From the NCBI RefSeq assembly GCF_029633965.1, contig NZ_CP091277.1, positions 1,361,940 to 1,425,939 on the forward strand: DNA of 64,000 nucleotides. Reading direction: 5' to 3'. A program made the position numbers and the translations under genes. Positions within the stretch are counted from its first letter, which is position 1, and each line of letters begins with the position of its first letter. The notes beneath the pieces are model-generated. The model saw nothing but the letters and a program-made list of their open reading frames with translations. It ran no database searches and was not told where the DNA came from. This document shows, one piece after another, positions 17,577 through 25,930 of the stretch. The DNA comes from Methanogenium sp. S4BF (GTDB taxonomy: Archaea > Halobacteriota > Methanomicrobia > Methanomicrobiales > Methanomicrobiaceae).

Positions 17577-18593
17577 TCAATCGTTCAGGGGGATCCCCAT
17601 GATCCCCTTCTCTTTCAGGTCAAACACCAGGGACTCTGCGTCACCATGACAGATGACCAGTCTGCGTGAATCCGTCACGACACCGATATCTGCGGCAGCC
17701 ATCCCGACACCGGAAAAGAGGTCGATAACCTGGTCCACTGCACCGGGAGGCACGGAACAGATGAATCCCATACCGGGATACATGCGCACCCAGTGGTCAA
17801 AGGTGATGCCGAGGGCGTCAAGGTCAGGCCGGGGGATGTCGTCAAGGCAGACATCAGCACCCTTCCTGCTGGTCTCAAGCAGCATTCCGAGCGTGCCGAT
17901 GACACCGGGGTTGCTGATATCCTTGCCGGCAGTCACCAGATGCCCTTCGCCGAGGGTGCGCATCACCCGCACCTGCGCACGCACCTCTTCTGCCGTCCTC
18001 AGGGTGGCGGAATCCCAGTTCAGGGCGCAGGAAGGATGAATCCGCCCGTTGAGATCAATCGCTGCCACAATCCGGTCACCCACCTGTGCGGTATGGGAAA
18101 ATATTGCGTCTTCAGGTTTCACCGTGCCAAGGATTGCGACATCAATGACATTCATCTCCGCATCGGGATGCAGATGGCCGCCCACCACCGGAACACAGAA
18201 CTTGGCGGATGCCTCATACATCCCCCGCAGCACCTCATGGCAGACCGCTGCGTCCCTGACGGAGAGAATATCCACCATGGCAAGCGGTGTGCCGCCCATG
18301 GCGGCGATATCATGCACATTAACAAGCACTGCACAGAAACCTGCCCAGTATGGATCCGCATCCAGAAGACGACTCCAGATGCCGTCGGCTGCAAGAAGAA
18401 GGCCGGTATCTCCGTTCTGTATAAGCGCCGCGTCATCCCCGAAGGAGACCGGCACATTTGGTGTTACAAGACGGAGTGAATTAATTATTTCTCCGATTGC
18501 ACGTTTCCGGGTTACGCCATCATAATCGCGTACGGCTTCTGCAATCTCGTCTGTGGAACATTCTACCACAATAACACCATCTTTGATAAACAC
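17577..18593 (-). CDS. Methanogenesis marker protein 2 (AIR-synthase-like)
   Basis: A 338-residue protein of the PurM/SelD/HypE ATP-binding superfamily. Typical landmarks are VSFGDDAALI near residue 50 (metal/ATP aspartates), NVHDIAAMGGTPLAMVD and VVGGHLHPD, and the C-terminal half has the KDISNPGVIGTLGML glycine-rich segment. It matches the methanogen-restricted marker protein 2 rather than purine synthesis PurM. The family activates carbonyl or related groups with ATP, but the substrate of this branch is unknown. It is the first gene of a two-gene unit with mtxX. Confidence 0.85.
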   Translation of the reverse strand: MFIKDGVIVVECSTDEIAEAVRDYDGVTRKRAIGEIINSLRLVTPNVPVSFGDDAALIQNGDTGLLLAADGIWSRLLDADPYWAGFCAVLVNVHDIAAMGGTPLAMVDILSVRDAAVCHEVLRGMYEASAKFCVPVVGGHLHPDAEMNVIDVAILGTVKPEDAIFSHTAQVGDRIVAAIDLNGRIHPSCALNWDSATLRTAEEVRAQVRVMRTLGEGHLVTAGKDISNPGVIGTLGMLLETSRKGADVCLDDIPRPDLDALGITFDHWVRMYPGMGFICSVPPGAVDQVIDLFSGVGMAAADIGVVTDSRRLVICHGDAESLVFDLKEKGIMGIPLND

Positions 18594-18618
18594 ATCAGCG
18601 TCAGTTTAGTTAATGATA

Positions 18619-18690
18619 TGCATATTCCTCCCGGATACCGGTGCGATGGCGAGCCCTGCCGCCCGCTTTCGGACCGTGCATATTCCTCCC
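18619..18690. repeat. Pair of 14-base direct repeats before rfcL
   Basis: TGCATATTCCTCCC occurs exactly at 18619-18632 and again at 18677-18690, 58 bases apart, in the divergent region between mmp2 and rfcL. The spacing suggests paired regulator sites or a small duplication; nothing else ties it to a function. Confidence 0.5.
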
Positions 18691-18790
18691 TGAAACGGGC
18701 AGGACTGATGAGCAGCGCAGACGAATGGTTCAGGCGCCGGTAGACCGGTACCACTGCATTTTTCACCATTCAGCCACAGAGAATATACCC

Positions 18791-20227
18791 ATGGACTGGG
18801 CTGCACAATACCGGCCGCAGCGCCTGCAGGATATCGTCGGCAACGGCCAGGCGATCCGGCAGATCGCAGAGTGGGGCAGGTCCTGGCATACCGGGATGAA
18901 GCCGCTCATCCTCTACGGGAAGCCAGGCATCGGAAAGACAACCGCAGCCCACGCCCTGGCCCGCGATATGGGCTGGGACGTCATCGAACTCAACGCAAGC
19001 GACCAGCGCACCAAGGGGATCATCGAGAGAATCGCCGGTGCGGGCAGCACGACCGCCAGCCTGACCGGCAGCGGGCGCCGCCTCATCATCTTTGATGAAG
19101 CGGACAATATCCACGGCAATGCCGACCGGGGCGGCGCACGTGCAATAGCAGAGGTCATCCGGTCGTCCCGCCAGCCCATCATCCTCATTGCAAACGACCT
19201 GTACGGCCTTGACCAGTCGATCCGGTCCCTCTGTGATGCGGTCCTCTTCAAGGCCATCATGGCACGGAGCATCGCCCCGCATCTGCGCTATATCTGCAAA
19301 TCAGAGGGGGTGGACTGCGACCCGGCGGCCCTCGAGCAGATTGCGGAGAATTCGGGAGGAGATATGCGCTCGGCAATCAACAGCCTCTCCGCTGCTGCCA
19401 TCGGCATGGCGCATGTCAAAAGCGGTGATGTGCACACCTCACAGAAGGATGAACGCACCTCGATATTCGAACTCATCAAAGCCATCCATTACGGTGCAGA
19501 CGATGACACCCTGCTGCGCTATGCACGGGAGGTGGACGATACCCCGGACACCATCGAACAGTGGATCGAGGAGTCGGTGACCTCGATCGAAGGCACAGAG
19601 GAGAAGGCGTATGCCTACCGGACGCTGGCCGCCGCAGACCGCTTCATCGGCCGCACCTACCGCCGCCAGTATTACACGCTCTGGAAATATGCATCCGCCC
19701 TGATGGTCATGGGGCCTGCGGAGGCGGCCGGAGGAAAGGGCATCCATGCACGCATCATGCCGCCGGGGCGCTGGCGCAGGATGGGCACCGGACGAAAACA
19801 GAAGACCCTGAGAAGCGGCATCATGGGAAAACTCGGAGAGAACTACCATATCCCCGGCAACGCGCTGCGCGAGGACTTCTTCACCCCCCTGACAAAACTC
19901 ATCGAGGCCGACCCGGAAGAGTATGCCCGTGCCCTGTATCTCGATAAGGACGAGCTGGAATTCTTTATCGGGGACAAGACAAAGGCAGCGGCCATTATCA
20001 AGGACCTGGCAAAAGAGCGGCGCGAGGAAGAGCTGGGATATACCCGGAAGAAGGTGAAGAAAGGGCAGAAGGCCGCAGCGGAACCACCCGCAGAAATGCC
20101 GCGTTCGCATCCTGAACCGGAGGACCCGCCTGAGGCGCCCCAAACGGTTCAGAGAACACCGGAGCCTGCCCCGGAGCCGGAACCCATCCCCGACCGGTCC
20201 CAGAAGACCCTCTTTGACGGCTTTTAG
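18791..20227 (+). CDS. rfcL: Replication factor C large subunit
   Basis: The 478-residue large subunit of the clamp loader that places PCNA on DNA. It begins WAAQYRPQRLQDIVGN, then Walker A YGKPGIGKTTAAHALA and Walker B LIIFDEADNI; where a small subunit would show the SRC arginine-finger motif it has the divergent sensor region of the large subunit. The C-terminus is a charged Pro/Glu/Lys-rich tail ending in QKTLFDGF, a typical PCNA-binding (PIP) box. I start at ATG 18791 because the conserved N-terminus begins there; a longer frame to 18641 adds unconserved residues. The small subunit gene is not in the window. Confidence 0.95.
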   Translation: MDWAAQYRPQRLQDIVGNGQAIRQIAEWGRSWHTGMKPLILYGKPGIGKTTAAHALARDMGWDVIELNASDQRTKGIIERIAGAGSTTASLTGSGRRLIIFDEADNIHGNADRGGARAIAEVIRSSRQPIILIANDLYGLDQSIRSLCDAVLFKAIMARSIAPHLRYICKSEGVDCDPAALEQIAENSGGDMRSAINSLSAAAIGMAHVKSGDVHTSQKDERTSIFELIKAIHYGADDDTLLRYAREVDDTPDTIEQWIEESVTSIEGTEEKAYAYRTLAAADRFIGRTYRRQYYTLWKYASALMVMGPAEAAGGKGIHARIMPPGRWRRMGTGRKQKTLRSGIMGKLGENYHIPGNALREDFFTPLTKLIEADPEEYARALYLDKDELEFFIGDKTKAAAIIKDLAKERREEELGYTRKKVKKGQKAAAEPPAEMPRSHPEPEDPPEAPQTVQRTPEPAPEPEPIPDRSQKTLFDGF

Positions 20228-20625
20228 ACCCGGGTATGATACTGGTGGAGCACCACACCGCAGTCGATGATGCGGCCGCCCCGTTCATAGATCTCATTGC
20301 CGAGATGGTAGATGATGCAGTCGGCGTTCACCGACCGGGCAAGCGCGATGATGCAGGGCACCATCTCAATCCCCGGCCGGACCGCATAGATGAGTTCGGT
20401 GCCCCGGTACCATGCCGTATCCGGTGCACAGACATCATCCCGGAGAAAGGGAATAGTCTCCGGCGGCTGCTGCGGGAAGACATCGGTGGTCCGGACCGCC
20501 ACACCCGCACGGGCCACCAGCTCTGCAACGGTGAAATTTCTGCCGACACCGATTTCTGCGGCAGAATGGTAATTCCCGATGATATAACGGGAAAAGCGTT
20601 CTTCAATATGCTTATAGTTCCCCAT
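20224..20625 (-). CDS. UPF0146 family protein
   Basis: A 133-residue protein of the archaeal UPF0146 family, related in fold to Rossmann-type methyltransferases: AAEIGVGRNFTVAELVARAG resembles a nucleotide/SAM-binding first strand and loop, TTDVFP the end of strand 2, and GTELIYAVRPGIEM the fourth. Function is unknown. The ATG at 20625 is preferred to a TTG six bases upstream. Its start is only five bases from the possible divergent start of the archaemetzincin gene, and its stop overlaps the end of rfcL by four bases. Confidence 0.8.
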   Translation of the reverse strand: MGNYKHIEERFSRYIIGNYHSAAEIGVGRNFTVAELVARAGVAVRTTDVFPQQPPETIPFLRDDVCAPDTAWYRGTELIYAVRPGIEMVPCIIALARSVNADCIIYHLGNEIYERGGRIIDCGVVLHQYHTRV

Positions 20626-20630
20626 TGACA

Positions 20631-21185
20631 ATGTTATTTCGGATGAGTTTCCTTATCTTTTGGGATTCAACGTCACCGGAGGGTCTTCAGATCCCTGTGG
20701 CACAGGCAATCGGGGCAATTCTGGGTGCAAACGTTGAGCTGCGGGAAAACCCGGTCATGCTGCGTGGTTTTGACGGAGTTCGCGGCCAGTATAACGCATC
20801 AAAAATCCTTGCGGACATGCAGGACATCTATACCCGCCAGCATGGCATCGGGGACTACATTCTTATTGTCACCGGAAAAGACCTCTTTATTCCGGGGCGC
20901 GATTTCGTATTCGGCCTGGCCCGCCCGTCTGTGCGTGCAGGCATCGTCTCGACCGTCCGCCTCGACAACCGCTATTACCAGCGAAAGGGCGACTTCTACG
21001 ATACTATTGACCGGGTGGTGAAGGAGGGCACCCATGAGTTCTGCCATATGCTGGGCCTTGACCACTGCAGAAACAGCGAATGCATCATGTTCTGCCCGAC
21101 AACCCTCGATGAACTGGACCGGAAACGCAAGACCCTCTGCCCGGCATGCCAGAAGAGACTGGAAGCTGCAAAGAAATATTTCTGA
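20631..21185 (+). CDS. amzA: Archaemetzincin zinc metalloprotease
   Basis: A 184-residue peptidase of the archaemetzincin family. The zinc signature is HEFCHMLGLDHC (HExxHxxGxxH followed by Cys), with a second zinc site made by the surrounding cysteines (CRNSECIMFC and LCPACQ). Most of the chain up to residue 130 forms the N-terminal lobe. The protease is cytosolic; its substrate is not established. ATG 20631 or ATG 20643 could start it; the promoter must lie inside the divergent UPF0146 gene because the 5' ends nearly touch. Confidence 0.92.
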   Translation: MLFRMSFLIFWDSTSPEGLQIPVAQAIGAILGANVELRENPVMLRGFDGVRGQYNASKILADMQDIYTRQHGIGDYILIVTGKDLFIPGRDFVFGLARPSVRAGIVSTVRLDNRYYQRKGDFYDTIDRVVKEGTHEFCHMLGLDHCRNSECIMFCPTTLDELDRKRKTLCPACQKRLEAAKKYF

Positions 21186-21195
21186 TTTTTTCAAC

Positions 21196-21219
21196 GTGTT
21201 GTTGCAATTGAAACAACAC
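21196..21219. promoter_or_regulatory. Inverted repeat upstream of Usp/transporter genes
   Basis: GTGTTGTT at 21196-21203 is answered by AACAACAC at 21212-21219, with eight bases between. It sits after the archaemetzincin stop and before an AT-rich ACTTAATAATT and the TATA-like AATATAAC (about 21248). It could be an operator or form a hairpin at the end of the upstream transcript. Confidence 0.4.
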
Positions 21220-21294
21220 ACTTAATAATTCACGGAGAGAATTACCAATATAACCTTTCAGTTCGTCATAGTTGATAAACAGAGGAAAAAATTC

Positions 21295-21840
21295 ATGCGA
21301 TATTACGAGGGCCTCATTAAACGCAAATTCAAGGATCTGGTCGGCTCAAAATACGAGACGATCCAGAGGGAATACAGTGAATATATTCTCACGGAAGAGG
21401 AGATGCGGCCGCACGAAGTCAAAAAGATCCTGCTCCCGCTGGACTTTTCGGTCACCGGCGTGTCAGAATCCGTCTGTGAACTGCTTTCGGTATACGAAAA
21501 CGCGACAGTCACCCTGATCTTTATCACCGATGCACAGATTCATGATATCATCAGGGAATCTCTCGACGATGAGGCAGGCAGAGAGTTCATCCGCAAAAAA
21601 GAGGAGTACGGCAATCACCTGCTCGATGACTATGAAAACTGCCTCACCTCACGCAGCATTCCCTGCAGGCGGCGCATGCTTCTGGGGAACAAACAGCAGG
21701 ATGTCCTGAAACTGGCACCTGACTTTGATCTGGTCGTCCTTCCGAAGTGCTATGCAAGCAATCATCCCGACTCCTGTGAAGTAGGGGGAGAAGCCATCAT
21801 TCTGGCCCAGACACTGGCAAAGCCGGTAATTGTATTCTGA
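21295..21840 (+). CDS. Universal stress protein family, longer variant
   Basis: A 181-residue UspA-type protein with about 45 extra N-terminal residues (basic, then EEEMRPHEVKK) before the fold begins at ILLPLDFS. It lacks the G-x2-G-x9-G-S/T ATP-binding loop that many Usp proteins show, so it may not bind ATP. ATG 21295 is preceded by GAGG. The next gene, a 12-TM transporter, begins 11 bases after its stop, and a second Usp gene follows that, so the three form a unit in which the Usp proteins probably regulate the transporter. Confidence 0.8.
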   Translation: MRYYEGLIKRKFKDLVGSKYETIQREYSEYILTEEEMRPHEVKKILLPLDFSVTGVSESVCELLSVYENATVTLIFITDAQIHDIIRESLDDEAGREFIRKKEEYGNHLLDDYENCLTSRSIPCRRRMLLGNKQQDVLKLAPDFDLVVLPKCYASNHPDSCEVGGEAIILAQTLAKPVIVF

Positions 21841-21851
21841 CGTGATTTACC

Positions 21852-23180
21852 ATGTTAACAATCGTACAGCTCCTCGCACTGGTCGTCTTCATTGCGACGT
21901 ATATCCTCATCATCGATGAGCGTATCCACCGCGCGGTTGCCGCGATGGCAGGTGCCGCGGTGGTCGTCTTCCTCGGGATTGTCCCATGGGAATCGATGCT
22001 TGAGCACGTCGATTTCGGCACCATATTCCTGTTGATGGGCATGATGATCATCATCAACGTAGCCCGGCAGAGCGGCCTTTTTGAGTATATCGCCATCCGT
22101 ACCGCAAAGATGGCCAAAGGCAGCCCCATCATGGTGCTCATCCTGTTCTCGGTGGTAACCGCTGTTGTCAGTGCCTTTCTGGACAACGTCACAACGGTTC
22201 TGCTCCTGACTCCGATGCTGCTCTACATCACCAAACTGATGGACTTAAATCCGATCCCCTTCCTTCTGGCGGAGATCATCTCATCCAATGTGGGCGGCGC
22301 TGCCACCCTCATCGGTGACCCCCCCAACATCATGATCGCCTCCTCTGCAGGCCTCACCTTCAATGAGTTCATCACCACGATGGGGCCGATCGCCGCAGTC
22401 GATATGGTGATAGTGCTCATCATCTTCCTCGCCGTCTACGGCCGGTCAATGAAGGTGACAAAAGAAGAAAAGGACGTCATCACCCGGACCATAAACAGCC
22501 TGGATGAAAAGGGGGCAGTCACTGACCAGAAGCTCTTCCGCAAGTCAGTCACGGTCATTCTCCTCGTGGTATTCCTCTTCTTCATCCACAGTTCAATCGG
22601 GGGATACCTGCACTTCATCTTCCCGTTTGTCGACCCCGCCCTTGCCCTTGAACCGGCAGAAGTCGCCCTCATCGGTGCCGCCATCATCCTGATATGGAGC
22701 CGGGTGCAGCCGGAGGAGATCTTTGAGAAGATTGAGTGGACCGCTCTCTTCTTCTTCGCCGGCCTCTTCGTCATCGTGGGAGCGCTGGTGAACACCGGCA
22801 TCATCGAGATGGTCTCCCAGTTCATGATCAGCATGGTCTCAAACCAGTTTGAGGCAATGTTTGTCATCGCCTGGTTCTCGGCCTTCGCCTCGGCAATCGT
22901 GGACAACATCCCGCTCACCGCGGCACTGATACCCCTCATTCATGATATGAGTGGCACCATGGACGTCTATCCGCTCTGGTGGGCCCTCTCCCTCGGTGCA
23001 TGCATGGGTGGAAACGGCACGGCCATTGCCGCATCAGCAAACGTGGTGGTGCTCGGTGTGGCAGAACGGGAAGGAGTTGCAATCACCTTTATGCAGTTCC
23101 TGAAGATAGGGATGCTCACACTGGTTATCACCGTCGCGGTCGGCCTTGCGATGCTCTATGCCATGTTCGGAATGCTCTAG
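21852..23180 (+). CDS. ArsB/NhaD-type ion transporter
   Basis: A 442-residue membrane protein with about 11-12 helices, of the ion transporter superfamily including ArsB, NhaD and SLC13 carriers. The first half contains FLDNVTTVLLLTPM and GGAATLIGDPPNIMIAS, the second VDNIPLTAALIPL and MGGNGTAIAASANVV, showing the inverted internal duplication of the family with an unwound substrate site in each half. Whether it moves arsenite, sodium or an organic anion cannot be told from sequence; no arsR or arsenate reductase is near. It lies between two Usp genes in the same direction. Confidence 0.82.
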   Translation: MLTIVQLLALVVFIATYILIIDERIHRAVAAMAGAAVVVFLGIVPWESMLEHVDFGTIFLLMGMMIIINVARQSGLFEYIAIRTAKMAKGSPIMVLILFSVVTAVVSAFLDNVTTVLLLTPMLLYITKLMDLNPIPFLLAEIISSNVGGAATLIGDPPNIMIASSAGLTFNEFITTMGPIAAVDMVIVLIIFLAVYGRSMKVTKEEKDVITRTINSLDEKGAVTDQKLFRKSVTVILLVVFLFFIHSSIGGYLHFIFPFVDPALALEPAEVALIGAAIILIWSRVQPEEIFEKIEWTALFFFAGLFVIVGALVNTGIIEMVSQFMISMVSNQFEAMFVIAWFSAFASAIVDNIPLTAALIPLIHDMSGTMDVYPLWWALSLGACMGGNGTAIAASANVVVLGVAEREGVAITFMQFLKIGMLTLVITVAVGLAMLYAMFGML

Positions 23181-23183
23181 GAG

Positions 23184-23642
23184 ATGAAAAATATGAAAAT
23201 AATGGTATTACTGGACGGCTCAATGTGGAGCCACAAGGGAGCGCTCTATGCACTCCGGATTGCAAAGGAGAAGAAGGCAGAGGTTGTCCTCTTCTCGGTG
23301 CTGGACAAACGGGATTCGAAGTCGATGGCATTCAATTTCTGCACCCAGTCAAATATGTGCAGCAGGATTGAGAACTATGAGGCCCAGATCTGGCGTGACC
23401 TGCGCAAAAACATCAATGATGAGATGGCGCAGGTGCTCCTTTTCTTTAACCGGGAAGGCATCCCGACAGAATCAAAGATTGTCGAGGGAACCGCCGCAGA
23501 AGAAATAGTCAAAGAAGTGCAGGACAACGGGTATGGCCTGATTGTCATGGGCGGATACGGACGAAACCCGAAGTCCGGCGGAAGCAGACTCTTCCCCAAA
23601 CTGACAAGCCAGCTTCAGGTGCCGATATTTCTGGCACGCTGA
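23184..23642 (+). CDS. Universal stress protein family
   Basis: A 152-residue UspA-type protein. It opens with IMVLLDGSMWSHKGALYALRIA and ends with GLIVMGGYGRNPKSGG and a final PIFLAR strand; the glycine-rich loop is a near match to the Usp ATP-binding motif, unlike the longer Usp at 21295. It starts three bases after the transporter stop (an ATG nine bases later is also possible) and is followed by an eight-base T-tract. Pairing of one ATP-binding and one non-binding Usp around a transporter suggests a regulatory pair. Confidence 0.85.
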   Translation: MKNMKIMVLLDGSMWSHKGALYALRIAKEKKAEVVLFSVLDKRDSKSMAFNFCTQSNMCSRIENYEAQIWRDLRKNINDEMAQVLLFFNREGIPTESKIVEGTAAEEIVKEVQDNGYGLIVMGGYGRNPKSGGSRLFPKLTSQLQVPIFLAR

Positions 23643-23644
23643 CC

Positions 23645-23652
23645 TTTTTTTT
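23645..23652 (+). terminator. T-tract after the Usp gene
   Basis: Eight T residues begin three bases after the stop of the second Usp gene and probably end the Usp-transporter-Usp transcript. Confidence 0.45.
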
Positions 23653-23817
23653 GCCTGTTTTTCCGCGTGGTGCCGGAGGGTGCACCGGCGCCATCCCGGC
23701 ACACAACCGTCATCCCCTGAGATAATGCGTTCGGCACGGAACGGTGCCGGGCGTATGAAAAACAGGAGCATCACCTGTCTGATCGGATAGGCCACCCCCA
23801 ATACATATATTACCATC

Positions 23818-23837
23818 AATGTACAAATATATACATT
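23818..23837 (+). promoter_or_regulatory. Operator-like inverted repeat over a TATA box
   Basis: AATGTA at 23818-23823 and TACATT at 23832-23837 flank CAAATATA, so the symmetric pair brackets an AT-rich TATA candidate. It lies about 55-75 bases before the ECF transporter coding region, an arrangement expected of a repressor that blocks TBP binding. Confidence 0.45.
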
Positions 23838-23896
23838 AATGATTCTCACATCCTTATTCACCACACCAGCCGGAGCGCATATGGGGGGAGATTGCC

Positions 23897-25930
23897 ATAA
23901 AGTCGCGTGATATCGCCATCGTGGGCATTCTGCTTGCCATCGGCGCCATTCTCCGGTACCTGCTCAATATTATTCCGACAGCCATTGTGTCAAACCCTAT
24001 CATCGCACTCTACTGTCTTGCAATCATCCTCATTCGCCCGAATGTGCGGGACACCATCGGGATCGGCATTGTGGCAGGCATCATCTCCGCTTTGATCAGC
24101 CACTCCATCTTCCCGCCGGCAAACCTCATCTCAGAGCCGCTGGGAGCGCTGGTCTGTATGGCCCTGTATTCAGCGACGCGAAAACACATCCCCGTCGCAC
24201 CCACGGTGGCCACCCTCGGCGCCACCTTAGTGAGCGGGTTCTCCTTCATTACGGTCAGCATCATCGTCATTGCATCGGGCTTCATATCCGCACCCGGTGA
24301 AGGGTTTACGGTGGGCGCCTTCATCGTCGCGGTATCACCCGTCATCGTTCTCACGGCCATTGCAAACGCCGTCATCGCACAGGTGCTCTACATCCCGTCG
24401 TCAAAGATCCTGATGCGGGGGGCAAAGGGAGAGGACGTGCAGGTGCGCCCGGAGATGATGAAAGACGAATCGGACGACCCGGCCACACCGGCATTCCGGT
24501 TCACCGGCTTCTCCTACACCTATCCGCAGGGGACAGCCCCCGCTCTCACGGATGTGAACCTCACGATTCCGCGGGGAGAATGCGTGCTGGTGAACGGCAC
24601 CACCGGCGCGGGAAAAACCACCTTCTGTCTGGCGGCAGCAGGCGTCCTCTGCCACGAATATGAAGGCAAGACGGTCGGCACCCTCTCCCTTTTCGGACGC
24701 GATGTGCAGGGCTATGAGGACATGGGCGACATCGGCAGGAAAGTGGGTGTCGTCTTTGACGATGCCGATGCACAGCTGATATTCACGACCGTTGAGGAGG
24801 AAGTCCTTTCCGGCCTTGAGAACCGTGGCCTTGAATCAGAAGAGGTCAAAACCCGTCTGGAGGAGATGCTGGCGTTCACCAGCCTCACTGACCTCCGCTA
24901 CCGCGAACCCCATTCCCTCTCCGGCGGACAGAAGCAGCGGGTGGCCCTTGCAGCCACCCTTGCGTCCGGCACGGAATGCATTATCCTGGACGAAGCCACA
25001 GCAGAGCTCGACACCGCTGCGACAGAGAGCATCATCGCCATCCTCACCAAACTCAAGGACGCGGGCAGGACCATCATCGTGGTGGAGCAGAAACCGCGTG
25101 AACTCGCCGCCATCGCCGACCGGGTCATTACAATAGAAGGCGGCCGGCTCACCAAAGACGAGACGGCAGAGGCCTTCTTCGCCACCTATACCGATGAACA
25201 GCAGGTCAGCGGGGAACTGGTGGATACCGCATCTGTCGCACGGCCGTGCGAACCCCGGATTGCGGTGCACAATCTGGTGCACGCCTACGGGACGCACAAG
25301 GCCCTCGCAGGTGTCAGCATGGAGATCTGCCCCGGCGAACTGGTGGCCATCATCGGTGAGAACGGCTCGGGGAAGACGACCCTTGTCAAGCACCTCAACG
25401 GGCTTTTACGCCCGACATCCGGCACGGTGACGGTCTGCGGCATGAATGCGGCAGATGAGCGGGTCACCCGCCTCGCAGGGAAGGCGGGGCTGGTCTTCCA
25501 GAACCCCGACACCATGCTCTTTGAAGACACCGTTGAAAAGGAGATGCAGTTCGGGATGAAGAACATCGGCATCGACCCGGCCGCATCACAGGAGCGCATC
25601 GCCGAAGTACTGAAGATGGTGGGGCTGGGCGGCCGCCTCTCCCAGTTCCCCCGTGCGATGAGCAGAGGGGAGCGCCAGCGCCTCGCGATTGCCTGTGTGG
25701 TCGCGATGAAACCGGACGTCATCATCCTTGACGAGCCGACCACCGGCCTTGACCCGGAGGAAGCCGACCGCATCATGCACATTCTCCGGTCGCTCTCTGA
25801 GGCGGGCCACACCGTTCTGATGGTCAGCCACGACATGTCCATGGTCGCACGGCATGCACAGCGCATCATCCGGATGGACAGCGGAACAATCACATCAGAC
25901 AGCACACGCATCGGCGGAGGTGCAGCATAA
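23897..25930 (+). CDS. ECF transporter: S component fused to two ATPases
   Basis: One chain of about 677 residues carrying three parts of an energy-coupling-factor importer. Residues 1-165 are a six-helix substrate-binding S component; about 195-415 is the first ATPase (GTTGAGKTT, LSGGQKQR, IILDEATAELD); about 440-665 the second (GENGSGKTT, MSRGERQR, VIILDEPTTGLD). The separate EcfT gene overlaps the end. The substrate is not recognisable; no riboswitch was seen. Start is odd: the natural N-terminus KSRDIAIVGILLAIG would need ATA at 23897, six bases after GGGGGGAG; the first standard in-frame start is GTG 23921, which would trim the first helix. I annotate from ATA with caution. Confidence 0.85.
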   Translation: MKSRDIAIVGILLAIGAILRYLLNIIPTAIVSNPIIALYCLAIILIRPNVRDTIGIGIVAGIISALISHSIFPPANLISEPLGALVCMALYSATRKHIPVAPTVATLGATLVSGFSFITVSIIVIASGFISAPGEGFTVGAFIVAVSPVIVLTAIANAVIAQVLYIPSSKILMRGAKGEDVQVRPEMMKDESDDPATPAFRFTGFSYTYPQGTAPALTDVNLTIPRGECVLVNGTTGAGKTTFCLAAAGVLCHEYEGKTVGTLSLFGRDVQGYEDMGDIGRKVGVVFDDADAQLIFTTVEEEVLSGLENRGLESEEVKTRLEEMLAFTSLTDLRYREPHSLSGGQKQRVALAATLASGTECIILDEATAELDTAATESIIAILTKLKDAGRTIIVVEQKPRELAAIADRVITIEGGRLTKDETAEAFFATYTDEQQVSGELVDTASVARPCEPRIAVHNLVHAYGTHKALAGVSMEICPGELVAIIGENGSGKTTLVKHLNGLLRPTSGTVTVCGMNAADERVTRLAGKAGLVFQNPDTMLFEDTVEKEMQFGMKNIGIDPAASQERIAEVLKMVGLGGRLSQFPRAMSRGERQRLAIACVVAMKPDVIILDEPTTGLDPEEADRIMHILRSLSEAGHTVLMVSHDMSMVARHAQRIIRMDSGTITSDSTRIGGGAA

